The position numbers were made by a program, and so were the translations under genes. Positions 1 to 8,418 of a stretch of 61,347 bases of DNA are shown here, one piece after another. How positions within the stretch are numbered: position 1 is the first letter of the stretch; each line of letters begins with the position of its first letter. Where the stretch lies: assembly GCA_030247855.1 (NCBI GenBank), contig JAPDRN010000161.1, positions 1 to 61,347 of the forward strand, in the 5' to 3' direction. The notes beneath the pieces are model-generated. The model saw only the letters and a program-made list of their open reading frames with translations. It was not told the DNA's origin and did not search any database. Source of the stretch: Knufia peltigerae. Taxonomy: Eukaryota > Ascomycota > Eurotiomycetes > Chaetothyriales > Trichomeriaceae.

Positions 1-21
1 CCACCTGTCCCTTAAAATGCA

Positions 22-155
22 GACGCCCGATGCGATGCACCGGGCGTCCTTGGCCGCCTGACGGCGGCCGGATCATCCACCCCATAGGTGTCAACCTATG
101 GCAGGACGGGTCAGTCGGGGTCGGATCCCTTTGCGCAGCAAAGGGCTCTGACCCC
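22..155. repeat. Cluster of four intergenic hairpins
   Basis: Four inverted repeats lie one after another. GACGCCCG (22-29) pairs with 41-48. GGCCGCC (52-58) pairs with 63-69 around TGAC. CCATAGGT (82-89) pairs with 94-101. A longer hairpin with GGGGTCGGATCCCTTT as its left arm spans 117-155. The last belongs to the same sequence family as the hairpins at 39224-39314. The first two may terminate transcripts. No gene is visible in 1-347. Confidence 0.7.
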
Positions 156-207
156 AGCTCTTGCCCTGCCTTTGCTCACCCCTCCGCCGCGCGGAATGTT
201 GGGTGGT

Positions 208-309
208 CCGGGCGGGTGAGGCTGACCGGGACTGTCAGCGGCATGGATGCCGCTGCCAAGCCTACAGGGATGTACTTGCGGCGTGTCCCGGGCAGCCTCA
301 CCCGCCCGG
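208..309. repeat. Conserved-core inverted-repeat element, copy 1
   Basis: A 17-bp left arm (208-224, CCGGGCGGGTGAGGCTG) pairs perfectly with 293-309. Inside it, CCGGGAC (226-232) pairs with 285-291. The centre holds a small palindrome, AGCGGCATGGATGCCGCT (237-254), and then CCAAGCCTACAGGGA. The same centre with quite different but again self-complementary arms occurs at 61181-61276, and in reverse orientation at 60894-60995. The family name is unknown to me. Confidence 0.8.
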
Positions 310-347
310 GCCCCACAGCCAGCAATCAGCCGGCAACGCCTTGAACC

Positions 348-1556
348 CTACAGCGCCTCGAAAATGCCCGCCGCGCCCATGCCGGTGCCGATGCACATCG
401 TCACCATGCCGTACTTCTGCTGGCGACGACGCAAACCGTGCAGCAGGGTCGCGGTACGGATCGCGCCGGTTGCGCCCAGCGGATGGCCCAGCGCGATCGC
501 GCCGCCCAGCGGGTTGACCTTGCTCGGGTCCAGGCCGCAATCGCGGATCACCGCCAGCGACTGCGCGGCAAAGGCTTCGTTGAGCTCGATCCAGTCCAGC
601 TGGTCCTGGCTCAGGCCGGCCTGCTTCAGTGCCTTCGGAATTGCGGCGATCGGGCCGATGCCCATCACTTCCGGGCGCACGCCGGCCACCGAGAAGCTGA
701 CGAAACGGGCCAGCGGGGTCAGGCCGTAATCCTTGATCGCCTGTTCCGACGCCAGCAGCACTGCGCCGGCGCCATCGCTCATCTGCGAGGAGTTGCCAGC
801 GGTGACGGTGCCGCCGAACTGGCCGTTGCGGAACACCGGGCGCAGCTTGGCCAGGCCTTCAGCGGAGGAATCCGGACGCGGGCCTTCGTCGGTGTCGGCC
901 ACCTTGTTGCGGGTGATGATGCGCTTGCCGTCGGCCAGGTCGGGCAGGTGCGAGACGATCTCGTACGGGCTGATCTCATCCTTGAAGTCGCCATTCTGGA
1001 TGGCGGCCATGGCCTTCTGGTGCGAGGCCAGGGCGAACGCGTCCTGGTCTTCACGCGAGACCTTCCATTCTTCAGCGACCTTTTCGGCGGTAATGCCCAT
1101 GCCGTAGGCGATGGCGACGTGGTCGTTGTCGAACACGCTCGGGGCCATCGCGATCTTGTTGCCCATCATCGGCACCATCGACATCGATTCGGTGCCGCCG
1201 GCCAGCATCAGGTCGGCGTTGCCAAGGCGGATCGCGTCGGCCGCCTGCGCCACGGCCTGCAGGCCGGAGGAGCAGAAGCGGTTCACGGTCTGCGCGGCGA
1301 TGGTGTTCGGCAGGCCAGCCAGCAGCACGCCGATGCGGGCGACGTTCATGCCCTGCTCGGCTTCCGGCATCGCGCAACCGATGATCGCGTCATCAATACG
1401 GTTGACGTCCACGCCCGGTGCCTGCGCGACGACGCTGCGCAGCACGTGGGCGAGCATGTCGTCGGGGCGGGTGTTGCGGAACATGCCCTTGGGCGCCTTG
1501 CCAACCGGGGTACGGGTGGCGGCGACGATGTAGGCGTCCTGGATTTGCTTGGTCAT
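348..1556 (-). CDS. fadA: Acetyl-CoA C-acyltransferase (3-ketoacyl-CoA thiolase)
   Basis: Thiolase of 402 aa that cleaves 3-ketoacyl-CoA to acetyl-CoA and a shortened acyl-CoA, the last step of beta-oxidation. The nucleophile Cys95 lies in VNRFCSSGLQA. Near the C-terminus are the GHPLGATGA histidine motif and the CIGTGMGAAG second-cysteine motif, and the length is normal. The start was set at MTKQIQDAYIV; the 16 upstream in-frame codons fall in a repeat-rich spacer. It follows the bifunctional hydratase/dehydrogenase gene on the same strand after 103 bp that carries two hairpins, which could lower its expression relative to the upstream gene. Confidence 0.93.
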   Translation of the reverse strand: MTKQIQDAYIVAATRTPVGKAPKGMFRNTRPDDMLAHVLRSVVAQAPGVDVNRIDDAIIGCAMPEAEQGMNVARIGVLLAGLPNTIAAQTVNRFCSSGLQAVAQAADAIRLGNADLMLAGGTESMSMVPMMGNKIAMAPSVFDNDHVAIAYGMGITAEKVAEEWKVSREDQDAFALASHQKAMAAIQNGDFKDEISPYEIVSHLPDLADGKRIITRNKVADTDEGPRPDSSAEGLAKLRPVFRNGQFGGTVTAGNSSQMSDGAGAVLLASEQAIKDYGLTPLARFVSFSVAGVRPEVMGIGPIAAIPKALKQAGLSQDQLDWIELNEAFAAQSLAVIRDCGLDPSKVNPLGGAIALGHPLGATGAIRTATLLHGLRRRQQKYGMVTMCIGTGMGAAGIFEAL

Positions 1557-1584
1557 TGCAGTGATCTCTTGAGTTTTTACCGGC

Positions 1585-1650
1585 GTGCCGACCAAGGTCG
1601 GCACCTACCAGAAGCAGGGGACGGTGCCGCCCCTAATCAGGGGCGGCACC
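1585..1650. repeat. Two hairpins between the two fad genes
   Basis: GTGCCGACC-AA-GGTCGGCAC (1585-1604), followed by CTACC, is a SMAG-type palindrome. GGTGCCGCCCCT (1623-1634) pairs perfectly with 1639-1650 around AATC. Both lie inside the apparent operon transcript and could act as an mRNA 3'-end stabiliser or an attenuator. Confidence 0.7.
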
Positions 1651-1659
1651 CACCATCAA

Positions 1660-4032
1660 TCAATTACGCAGCGGCTTGCCGGTCTTCAGCATGTGCGCGA
1701 TGCGGGCCTGGGTCTTTTCCTGCTGGGCCAGTTCGACGAAGTGCTTGCGCTCCAGGGTCAGCAGCCACTCTTCGTCGACCAGGGTGCCGCGGTCGACCTT
1801 GCCGCCGCACAGCACGGTGGCGATGCGCTCGGCGATCTCGTAGTCGTACGGGCTGATGAAGCGGCCTTCCAGCATGTTGACCAGCATCATCTTGAAGGTC
1901 GCGATGCCGACGTCACCGGCCACCTGGATGCGGCGTGCCGGCAGCGGCGGACGGTAGCCCGCTTCGGCCAGCGCACGTGCTTCGGCCTTGGCGATGTACA
2001 GCGCTTCGTAGCTGTTGAACACCACCTTGTCGGTGCTGCGCAGCAGGCCCAGCTCCTGGGCGTTGACCGCCGAGTTGGACACCTTGGCCATCGCCACGGT
2101 CTCGAAGGTCTTCTTCAGTTCGGCGAACACGTCACCGCCCGGGCCTGCGGCCTGCGAGGCGCGCACGGCCAGTTCCTTCAGGCCACCACCGGCCGGCAGC
2201 AGGCCGACGCCGGCCTCGACCAGGCCGATGTAGCTTTCCAGGAAGGCCACGGTCTTGGCGCTGTGCATCTGGAACTCGCAACCGCCACCCAGGGCCAGGC
2301 CACGCACCGCAGCCACCACCGGCACCAGCGAGTACTTGATGCGTTGGCTGGTGCGCTGGAAGTTGTGCACCATCGCTTCGAACTGGTCGACCTTGCCGGC
2401 CTGCAGCAGGCCGAGGGCACCGGCCAGGTCGGCACCGGCGGAGAAGGGCTCCTTCTGCTGCCAGATCACCAGGCCCTGGAAGTCCTTCTCGGCGCGCGTG
2501 ACGCACTCCTGCAGGCCGTCCAGCACGTGGTCGGACACGGTGTTCATCTTGGTCTTGAAGCTGACCACGGCGATGCCATCACCGTCGTGCCACATGCGCA
2601 GGCCGTCGTTCTCGAACACGGTCTCGCCCGGGGCGAACTTCTCGCCCAGCAGCGGATCCGGGAAGCGCTGGCGCTGGTACACCGGCAGCGACGAACGCGG
2701 CAGCTTGGCATTGCGCGACGGGCTGTAGCTGCCCTCGGCGGCATGCACACCGTCGCGGCCATCGAACACCCAATCCGGCAGCGGGGCGTTGCTCATGCTC
2801 TTGCCGGCGACGATGTCATCGGCGATCCACTGCGCGACCTGCTTCCAGCCAGCGGCCTGCCAGGTTTCGAACGGGCCCAGCGACCAGCCGTAGCCCCAGC
2901 GGATGGCCAGGTCGACGTCGCGTGCGGTCTCGGCGATGTCGGCCAGGTGGTAGGCGCTGTAGTGGAACAGGTCGCGGAAGGTCGCCCACAGGAACTGCGC
3001 CTGCGGATGCTGGCTCTCGCGCAGCTTGGCGAATTTCTCGGCCGGGTTCTTGATCTTCAGGATTTCGACCACTTCCGGTGCGGCGGCGCGGTCAGCGGCG
3101 CGGTAGTCCTGCTTTTCCAGGTCCAGCACCACGATGTCCTTGCCGACCTTGCGGAAGATGCCGGCGCCGGTCTTCTGGCCCAGTGCACCCTTGGAAATCA
3201 GCGCATCCAGCCATTTCGGCGACTTGAAGAATTCATGCCACGGGTCGTTCGGCAGGGTATCGCCCATGGTCTTGATGACGTGGGCCATGGTGTCCAGGCC
3301 GACCACGTCGGAGGTGCGGTAGGTGGCCGACTTCGGGCGGCCGACCAGCGGGCCGGTCAGGCCGTCCACTTCATCGAAGCCCAGGCCGAACTGCTGGGTG
3401 TGGTGGATGGTGGACAGGATCGAGAACACGCCGATGCGGTTGCCGATGAAGTTCGGGGTGTCCTTGGCGTACACCACGCCCTTGCCCAGGGTGGTGACCA
3501 GGAACGCTTCCAGGCCTTCCAGCACGCTGGCATCGGTGGTGGTGGCCGGAATCAGCTCGGCCAGGTGCATGTAGCGGGGCGGGTTGAAGAAATGCACACC
3601 GCAGAAGCGGTGGCGCAGCTGTTCCGGCAGCACGTCGGCGAGCTTGTTGATGCCCAGGCCCGAGGTGTTGGAGGCCAGCACCGCGTGGTCGGCCACGAAC
3701 GGGGCGATCTTCTTGTACAGGTCCTGCTTCCAGTCCATGCGCTCGGCGATGGCCTCGATGATCAGGTCGCAGTCCTTCAGCTGTTCCAGGCCGGTCTCGT
3801 AGTTGGCCGGGGTGATGGCTTCGGCCAGCGACTTGCTGGCCAGCGGCGCCGGGCTCAGCTTGCCGAGGTTGGCGATCGACTTCAGCACGATGCCATCGGC
3901 CGGACCTTCCTTGGCGGGCAGGTCGAACAGCACGGTGTCGACGCCGGCATTGGTGAGGTGGGCGGCGATCTGGGCACCCATGACGCCGGCACCCAGCACG
4001 GCGGCGCGGCGGACTAGCAGGGAATTGGACAT
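1660..4032 (-). CDS. FadN-like 3-hydroxyacyl-CoA dehydrogenase / enoyl-CoA hydratase
   Basis: Bifunctional beta-oxidation enzyme of 790 aa. The NAD-binding Rossmann motif GAGVMGAQIAAHL is at residues 14-26, followed by the dehydrogenase C-terminal part. An enoyl-CoA hydratase (crotonase) fold follows in the second half, seen in GLALGGGCEFQMHS and the glycine-rich stretch after it. Dehydrogenase before hydratase is the order of Bacillus FadN (YusL) and the reverse of E. coli FadB and FadJ, so the name fadB was avoided. The start codon is 26 bp from the end of the TetR gene on the same strand, so both are probably transcribed from the operator-bearing promoter near 4745. Confidence 0.92.
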   Translation of the reverse strand: MSNSLLVRRAAVLGAGVMGAQIAAHLTNAGVDTVLFDLPAKEGPADGIVLKSIANLGKLSPAPLASKSLAEAITPANYETGLEQLKDCDLIIEAIAERMDWKQDLYKKIAPFVADHAVLASNTSGLGINKLADVLPEQLRHRFCGVHFFNPPRYMHLAELIPATTTDASVLEGLEAFLVTTLGKGVVYAKDTPNFIGNRIGVFSILSTIHHTQQFGLGFDEVDGLTGPLVGRPKSATYRTSDVVGLDTMAHVIKTMGDTLPNDPWHEFFKSPKWLDALISKGALGQKTGAGIFRKVGKDIVVLDLEKQDYRAADRAAAPEVVEILKIKNPAEKFAKLRESQHPQAQFLWATFRDLFHYSAYHLADIAETARDVDLAIRWGYGWSLGPFETWQAAGWKQVAQWIADDIVAGKSMSNAPLPDWVFDGRDGVHAAEGSYSPSRNAKLPRSSLPVYQRQRFPDPLLGEKFAPGETVFENDGLRMWHDGDGIAVVSFKTKMNTVSDHVLDGLQECVTRAEKDFQGLVIWQQKEPFSAGADLAGALGLLQAGKVDQFEAMVHNFQRTSQRIKYSLVPVVAAVRGLALGGGCEFQMHSAKTVAFLESYIGLVEAGVGLLPAGGGLKELAVRASQAAGPGGDVFAELKKTFETVAMAKVSNSAVNAQELGLLRSTDKVVFNSYEALYIAKAEARALAEAGYRPPLPARRIQVAGDVGIATFKMMLVNMLEGRFISPYDYEIAERIATVLCGGKVDRGTLVDEEWLLTLERKHFVELAQQEKTQARIAHMLKTGKPLRN

Positions 4033-4058
4033 GGTGTAGGGCCTTTGTTGGTCAGCAG

Positions 4059-4727
4059 TTACTGGGTGGAATCAATGGAGGCGGGCAGGGCGCTGCCGCT
4101 GCGGGCGGCGGCGCGGAATCCGGCCTCGGCGAAATGGATCAGTTCATGCGCGGCATGGGCACGATGCGCCGTTTCGGTGACACCGGCGGGTCGCTTGATC
4201 AGCCCGAAATCGGCCATGGCATAGGTCAGCGAGCCAGCGAGGAAATCCAGGCGCCAATAGAGCTCTTCCTTGCTCAGGCCGGGCACGCAGGTGGCGATCG
4301 CCTTGCCGAACTCACGCAGCACGTGGCCGTAGTGATCGGACAGGAACTTGCGCAGGTTGTCGTTCTTTTCAGCGTAGGCACGGGCGATCACGCGGACGAA
4401 GGCGCCGCCGTTCTGGCGGTCCTGGGCCAGCGCCAGGGCCGGCTCGACGAAGGCGGCCAGCACCGGCCGCAGTTGCCCGGGGTGTTCGTTGCGGGCGCGC
4501 TCGAGCTGGGCCAGGCGGCTGCCGGTCATCTCGTCCATGCGGCGGCGGAAGACCTCGTTGACCAGGTTTTCCTTGGAGCCGAAGTGGTAGTTGACCGCAG
4601 CGATGTTGACGTCGGCCTGGCTGGTGACCTGGCGCAGCGAGGTGCCGGCAAAGCCGTGCTGGGCGAACAGCTCCTCGGCGGCGCCGAGGATCCGGTCCTT
4701 GGTCGAGAAGTGGGCGGGCTTGGCCAT
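4059..4727 (-). CDS. TetR-family regulator, PsrA-like fatty-acid sensor
   Basis: Regulator of 222 aa. The N-terminal TetR helix-turn-helix is seen in residues 9-56 (ILGAAEELFAQHGFAGTS, then VNYHFGSKENL), with a helical ligand domain behind it. It is the first gene of an apparent operon with the two beta-oxidation genes. Seventeen bases upstream of its ATG lies a perfect palindrome with CAAAC-N4-GTTTG at its centre, matching the recognition pattern described for Pseudomonas PsrA. A self-repressing sensor released by long-chain acyl-CoA is the simplest reading. The family call is solid; PsrA-type specificity is inferred from operator and neighbours. Confidence 0.9.
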   Translation of the reverse strand: MAKPAHFSTKDRILGAAEELFAQHGFAGTSLRQVTSQADVNIAAVNYHFGSKENLVNEVFRRRMDEMTGSRLAQLERARNEHPGQLRPVLAAFVEPALALAQDRQNGGAFVRVIARAYAEKNDNLRKFLSDHYGHVLREFGKAIATCVPGLSKEELYWRLDFLAGSLTYAMADFGLIKRPAGVTETAHRAHAAHELIHFAEAGFRAAARSGSALPASIDSTQ

Positions 4728-4744
4728 CGGGCGGGCGGACCTTA

Positions 4745-4762
4745 ATCAAACGATTGTTTGAT
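4745..4762. promoter_or_regulatory. PsrA-type operator upstream of the tetR-fad operon
   Basis: ATCAAAC (4745-4751), spacer GATT, GTTTGAT (4756-4762): a perfect 7-bp inverted repeat. Its core CAAAC-N4-GTTTG agrees with the published PsrA pattern G/C-AAAC-N(2-4)-GTTT-G/C. On the minus strand, TAGTAT lies directly upstream and could be a -10 element, so binding would block RNA polymerase. Confidence 0.7.
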
Positions 4763-4834
4763 ACTAGAACCAGACGGTAGCGTATGGCATTTTGCAGTGC
4801 AGCAAAAATCTGACCAGCGGTTACAAAGGATTCA

Positions 4835-4945
4835 GTAGTGCCAGCCCATGGCTGGCAGCCGCTAAAGCCTGAATAGGCGGCCCAGGATGATCGGTTACAG
4901 CGCGGGAGGGGCAGCGTCCACCCGCCAGCCATGGGCTGGCACTAC
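4835..4945. repeat. SMAG-type REP dimer
   Basis: GTAGTGCCAGCCCATGGCTGGC begins at 4835 and its inverse GCCAGCCATGGGCTGGCACTAC ends at 4945: two REP hairpins in opposite orientation. They fill most of the 334 bp between the TetR gene and ndk. Confidence 0.85.
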
Positions 4946-4959
4946 TCGGCGGGATCTTT

Positions 4960-5015
4960 TACAATCCGCGCACGTTTATCAGGCTAAGCCCGCGTTTCGA
5001 CGCGGCTTTTTTTTT
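4960..5015 (+). terminator. Short promoter-like box and intrinsic terminator ahead of ndk
   Basis: A TACAAT box (4960-4965) is followed by a hairpin, AAGCCCGCG (4986-4994) against CGCGGCTT (5001-5008) with one bulged C, and nine T residues (5007-5015). It sits 47 bp before the ndk start and reads toward ndk. It could be an attenuator in the ndk leader or the end of a very short RNA. No good -35 element was found. Confidence 0.6.
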
Positions 5016-5061
5016 GTTACCCTTCGGGCCATCAGCGGCCCGATTCCATTGGAGACATCCC

Positions 5062-5487
5062 ATGGCGCTGGAGCGCACCCTTTCGATCATCAAGCCGGAC
5101 GCCGTTGCCAAGAACGTCATCGGCGAAATCTACGCCCGCTTCGAAAAGGCCGGCCTGAAGGTCGTGGCCGCCAAGTACAAGCAGCTGTCGCGCCGTGAAG
5201 CCGAAGGCTTCTACGCTGTGCACCGCGAGCGTCCGTTCTTCAACGCGCTGGTCGAGTTCATGATCTCCGGCCCGGTGATGATCCAGGCCCTGGAAGGCGA
5301 GAACGCCGTCCTGGCCCACCGCGACCTGCTGGGCGCCACCAACCCGAAGGAAGCCGCTGCGGGCACCATCCGCGCCGACTTCGCCGAATCCATCGATGCC
5401 AATGCCGCCCACGGCTCGGACTCGGTCGAGAACGCCGCGATTGAAATCGCCTACTTCTTCGCCGCCACCGAAGTCGTTTCGCGCTGA
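5062..5487 (+). CDS. ndk: Nucleoside diphosphate kinase
   Basis: Cytoplasmic enzyme of 141 aa that passes the gamma-phosphate of ATP to other (d)NDPs by way of a phosphohistidine. The phosphorylated residue is His117 in NAAHGSDS. The N-terminus ALERTLSIIKPDAV is the family signature and the length is typical. The chosen ATG follows GGAGAC with good spacing; 16 in-frame codons upstream run into the leader and were excluded. Ten bases separate its stop from rlmN, so the two are probably cotranscribed. Confidence 0.98.
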   Translation: MALERTLSIIKPDAVAKNVIGEIYARFEKAGLKVVAAKYKQLSRREAEGFYAVHRERPFFNALVEFMISGPVMIQALEGENAVLAHRDLLGATNPKEAAAGTIRADFAESIDANAAHGSDSVENAAIEIAYFFAATEVVSR

Positions 5488-5497
5488 GAGTGATGCC

Positions 5498-6703
5498 GTG
5501 AACGAGGTCGTACAGCCAACCGCCATCCCTTCCGTACTCGTTGCGGGTCCGGTTGTGGCAAAGCAGAATCTGCTCGACCTCGATCGCGAGGGTCTGGAGC
5601 GCTTCTTCGCCGAGACTCTCGGCGAAGCGCGCTACCGCGCCCATCAGGTGATGAAGTGGATCCACCATCACTACGTCACCGATTTCGATGAGATGACCGA
5701 CCTGGGCAAGGCGCTGCGCGCCAAGCTGCACCAGCACGCCGAGGTCCGCGTCCCCAACATCGTGTTCGACAAGCCCTCCGCCGACGGCACCCACAAGTGG
5801 CTGCTGGCGATGGGTACCGATGGCAAGAACGCCATCGAGGCCGTCTACATTCCGGACAAGAACCGCGGCACCCTGTGCGTGTCCTCGCAGGTGGGCTGCG
5901 CGCTGAACTGCACGTTCTGTTCAACCGCCACCCAAGGCTTCAACCGCAACCTCTCCACTGCCGAGATCATCGGCCAGGTGTGGGTCGCTGCGCGTCATCT
6001 GGGCAACATCCCGCACAAGCAGCGTCGTCTCACCAACGTGGTGATGATGGGCATGGGCGAGCCGTTGATGAATTTCGACAACGTCGTGCGCGCCATGAGC
6101 GTGATGCGCGACGACCTGGGCTACGGCCTGGCCAACAAGCGCGTGACCCTGTCGACCTCCGGCCTGGTGCCGCAGATCGACCGCCTGTCCGCCGAAAGCG
6201 ACGTGTCGCTGGCGGTGTCGCTGCACGCGGCCGACGATGCGCTGCGCGAGACGCTGGTCCCGCTCAACAAGAAGTACCCGATCGCCGAGCTGATGGCATC
6301 GTGCGCACGCTACCTGCGCGCCAACAAGCGCCGCGAGTCGGTGACCTTCGAATACACCCTGATGAAGGGCATCAACGACCAGCCCGAGCATGCCCGGCAA
6401 CTGGCGCGGCTGATGCGCCAGTTCGACAACGCCGTGCAGGCGTCGCACTCGGGCAAGGTCAACCTGATCCCGTTCAATCCCTTCCCGGGAACGCGCTACG
6501 AGCGTTCCGAAGAAGCGCATATCCGTGCCTTCCAGAAGATCCTGCTCGACGCGAAGGTGCTGACCATGGTCCGACGGACCCGTGGCGACGACATCGATGC
6601 TGCCTGTGGCCAGCTCAAGGGCCAGGTGATGGATCGCACCCGCCGCCAGGCAGAGTTCAACAAGACACTGCAGGCAGGGAAGGGGAGCGATGCTGCTGCC
6701 TGA
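5498..6703 (+). CDS. rlmN: Dual-specificity 23S rRNA / tRNA (adenine-C2) methyltransferase RlmN
   Basis: Radical-SAM methyltransferase of 401 aa that makes 2-methyladenosine in 23S rRNA (A2503) and in tRNA position 37. The cluster-binding CxxxCxxC cysteines are Cys134, Cys138 and Cys141 in CALNCTFC. MMGMGEPLMNFDNV and the SLHAADD segment are also characteristic. GTG at 5498 gives the usual length for xanthomonads; the open frame extends upstream into ndk. The end overlaps the start of pilF by 14 bp. Confidence 0.97.
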   Translation: MNEVVQPTAIPSVLVAGPVVAKQNLLDLDREGLERFFAETLGEARYRAHQVMKWIHHHYVTDFDEMTDLGKALRAKLHQHAEVRVPNIVFDKPSADGTHKWLLAMGTDGKNAIEAVYIPDKNRGTLCVSSQVGCALNCTFCSTATQGFNRNLSTAEIIGQVWVAARHLGNIPHKQRRLTNVVMMGMGEPLMNFDNVVRAMSVMRDDLGYGLANKRVTLSTSGLVPQIDRLSAESDVSLAVSLHAADDALRETLVPLNKKYPIAELMASCARYLRANKRRESVTFEYTLMKGINDQPEHARQLARLMRQFDNAVQASHSGKVNLIPFNPFPGTRYERSEEAHIRAFQKILLDAKVLTMVRRTRGDDIDAACGQLKGQVMDRTRRQAEFNKTLQAGKGSDAAA

Positions 6704-7475
6704 CCGCTTCTGGCTGGCGCTGCTTGCAGGCGTGCTGGCCCTCTCGGTCACCGCTTGCAAATCGCAACCCAAAGCCAAGCTGGGTCCCAGCCAGGCGACG
6801 GTCTATTCGGTCCGCGACCCGGAGGGCGTTCGTCGCCAGGTCCGCGCGGCGGATCTGCTGGCCCTGGCAGTCCGCGACATGCAGAGCGGCAACCTCGATG
6901 CGGCCGAGCGCAAAACGCGCGACGCGATCAAGCTGGCGCCTGCCGACCCCGATGCGCTGGTGCTGCTGGCCGGCATCGATGATCAGCGTGGCCGCACCCG
7001 GCAGGCCGGGGAGGGCTTCCGCAGGGCCGCCGAGCTGGCGCCGCAGCGGGGTGACGTGCTCAATAATTATGGTGCCTGGCTGTGCCAGAACGGACAGGCC
7101 GCCGAGTCGCTGGCTTGGTTCGACCGTGCGTTGCAGGCGCCCAGCTACACCACGCCGGCCGAGGCGCAGGCCAACGGCGGCAGCTGTGCGTTGGATGCTG
7201 GCCAGCTGGATCGCGCCGAACGCAACCTGCGTGCGGCCTTGACGCAGGTGCCGAACAACCCGGTCGCGTTGGAGGCGATGGCCCAGCTGAGCTTCCGTCG
7301 CGGCCAGTTCATGGAGGCCCGCGCCTTCGCCGAACGTAGGATTGCGGCTGCACCGGCCACGCGTTCCGTGTTACAACTTGCGTCTCAAATCGAGGCGCGG
7401 CTGGGTGATCAGGCAGCATCTGATCGCTATCTTCAGCGGATTCGACAGGAATTTCCGCAGGACGCGGGCTCCTAA
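6690..7475 (+). CDS. pilF: Type IV pilus biogenesis/stability lipoprotein PilF (PilW)
   Basis: Outer-membrane lipoprotein of 261 aa that acts as pilotin for the PilQ secretin. The signal peptide ends in the lipobox SVTAC with Cys23 as the lipidated residue. The rest is a run of TPR repeats, for example LNNYGAWLCQNGQAAESLAW, and Asn-Tyr-Gly is typical of PilF TPRs. Its position between rlmN and a RodZ-type gene is conserved in gammaproteobacteria. It overlaps the end of rlmN by 14 bp, so translation may be coupled. Confidence 0.93.
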   Translation: MLLPDRFWLALLAGVLALSVTACKSQPKAKLGPSQATVYSVRDPEGVRRQVRAADLLALAVRDMQSGNLDAAERKTRDAIKLAPADPDALVLLAGIDDQRGRTRQAGEGFRRAAELAPQRGDVLNNYGAWLCQNGQAAESLAWFDRALQAPSYTTPAEAQANGGSCALDAGQLDRAERNLRAALTQVPNNPVALEAMAQLSFRRGQFMEARAFAERRIAAAPATRSVLQLASQIEARLGDQAASDRYLQRIRQEFPQDAGS

Positions 7476-7493
7476 CTCCAGGGTTGATGCATT

Positions 7494-8354
7494 GTGATTG
7501 ATGACCAGACTGTGAGCGATCTCGAGACTGTGGCCGGCTGCGGCACCCGCCTGCGCCAGGCCCGTGAGGCCGCCGGACTGACCCTCGAAGACGTCGGCCA
7601 GCGCCTGCGCATGCCGGTTCAAGTGGTGAAGTCGCTTGAGCAGGAGCAATGGCAGAAGCTGGGGGCGCCGGTGTTCGTGCGCGGCCAGCTGCGCAGCTAT
7701 GCCCGCCTGCTCGGTGTCGACGTCAGCGAACTGCTGGAGCAGGCCCAGGTCGGCCCGGTGGTTCCGCCGACCCTGGTCAGCCACACCCATACCCCGCGTG
7801 CGCGCCGGATCGCCGAAAATCTCGGCCGCCGTGCGCTGTATGTCGGTATTACCGCTGTATTGGCCGTTCCGGTCTGGTTCGCCACCCGTGGCCACTTCGA
7901 TGGCACCGCGCCTTCGCCGAGCACCGCCTCGCTGGACGTGATCCCGGCCGCCGTACCGGTTACCCCGGCCGGTCCCGGGTCCGCCGCTGCCGCACCCGCC
8001 GAAGTGACGGCCGCGCCCGTCGTCAAGCCGACCGCTACCCCCTACGTTGCCTCGCTGGCCCCGGTGCCACGCGCTGCGCCGGCCGCTGCCGCCAATCTGG
8101 ACATGCAGTTCAGCGGTGACAGCTGGGTCGATATCGCCGGTCCGGATGGCGGCAGCGTCGAGAAGGCGTTGATCAAGGCGGGCGAGACCCGCAGCTTCAC
8201 CCCCGGCCAGGTGGCCCGGGTCACCCTGGGCAACGCCTCGGCGGTCCAGGTTCAGCAGAATGGCGCTATCGTCGATCTGACGCCCTATCAGCGAGCCAAC
8301 GTGGCACGCTTTCAGGTATCCTCTGAAGGCTCCGTTGTCCCGGTTTCACACTGA
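7494..8354 (+). CDS. rodZ: RodZ-family helix-turn-helix membrane protein
   Basis: Protein of 286 aa with the RodZ layout. An N-terminal HTH domain (about residues 15-85, TRLRQAREAAGLTLEDVGQ and KSLEQEQWQKLGAPVFVRG) precedes one membrane helix near residues 115-135. A Pro/Ala-rich periplasmic linker and a C-terminal DUF4115 beta domain (MQFSGDSWVDI) follow. RodZ links MreB to the wall elongation machinery. The start is GTG at 7494. In E. coli this gene sits between pilW and ispG; here the next gene is yfgM. Confidence 0.9.
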   Translation: MIDDQTVSDLETVAGCGTRLRQAREAAGLTLEDVGQRLRMPVQVVKSLEQEQWQKLGAPVFVRGQLRSYARLLGVDVSELLEQAQVGPVVPPTLVSHTHTPRARRIAENLGRRALYVGITAVLAVPVWFATRGHFDGTAPSPSTASLDVIPAAVPVTPAGPGSAAAAPAEVTAAPVVKPTATPYVASLAPVPRAAPAAAANLDMQFSGDSWVDIAGPDGGSVEKALIKAGETRSFTPGQVARVTLGNASAVQVQQNGAIVDLTPYQRANVARFQVSSEGSVVPVSH

Positions 8355-8418
8355 GGCGCGGTTTCACCACCTTCGATAATCCCAATGGTCCCTCCCGATG
8401 GGCGGGGCGAGAGTACGC

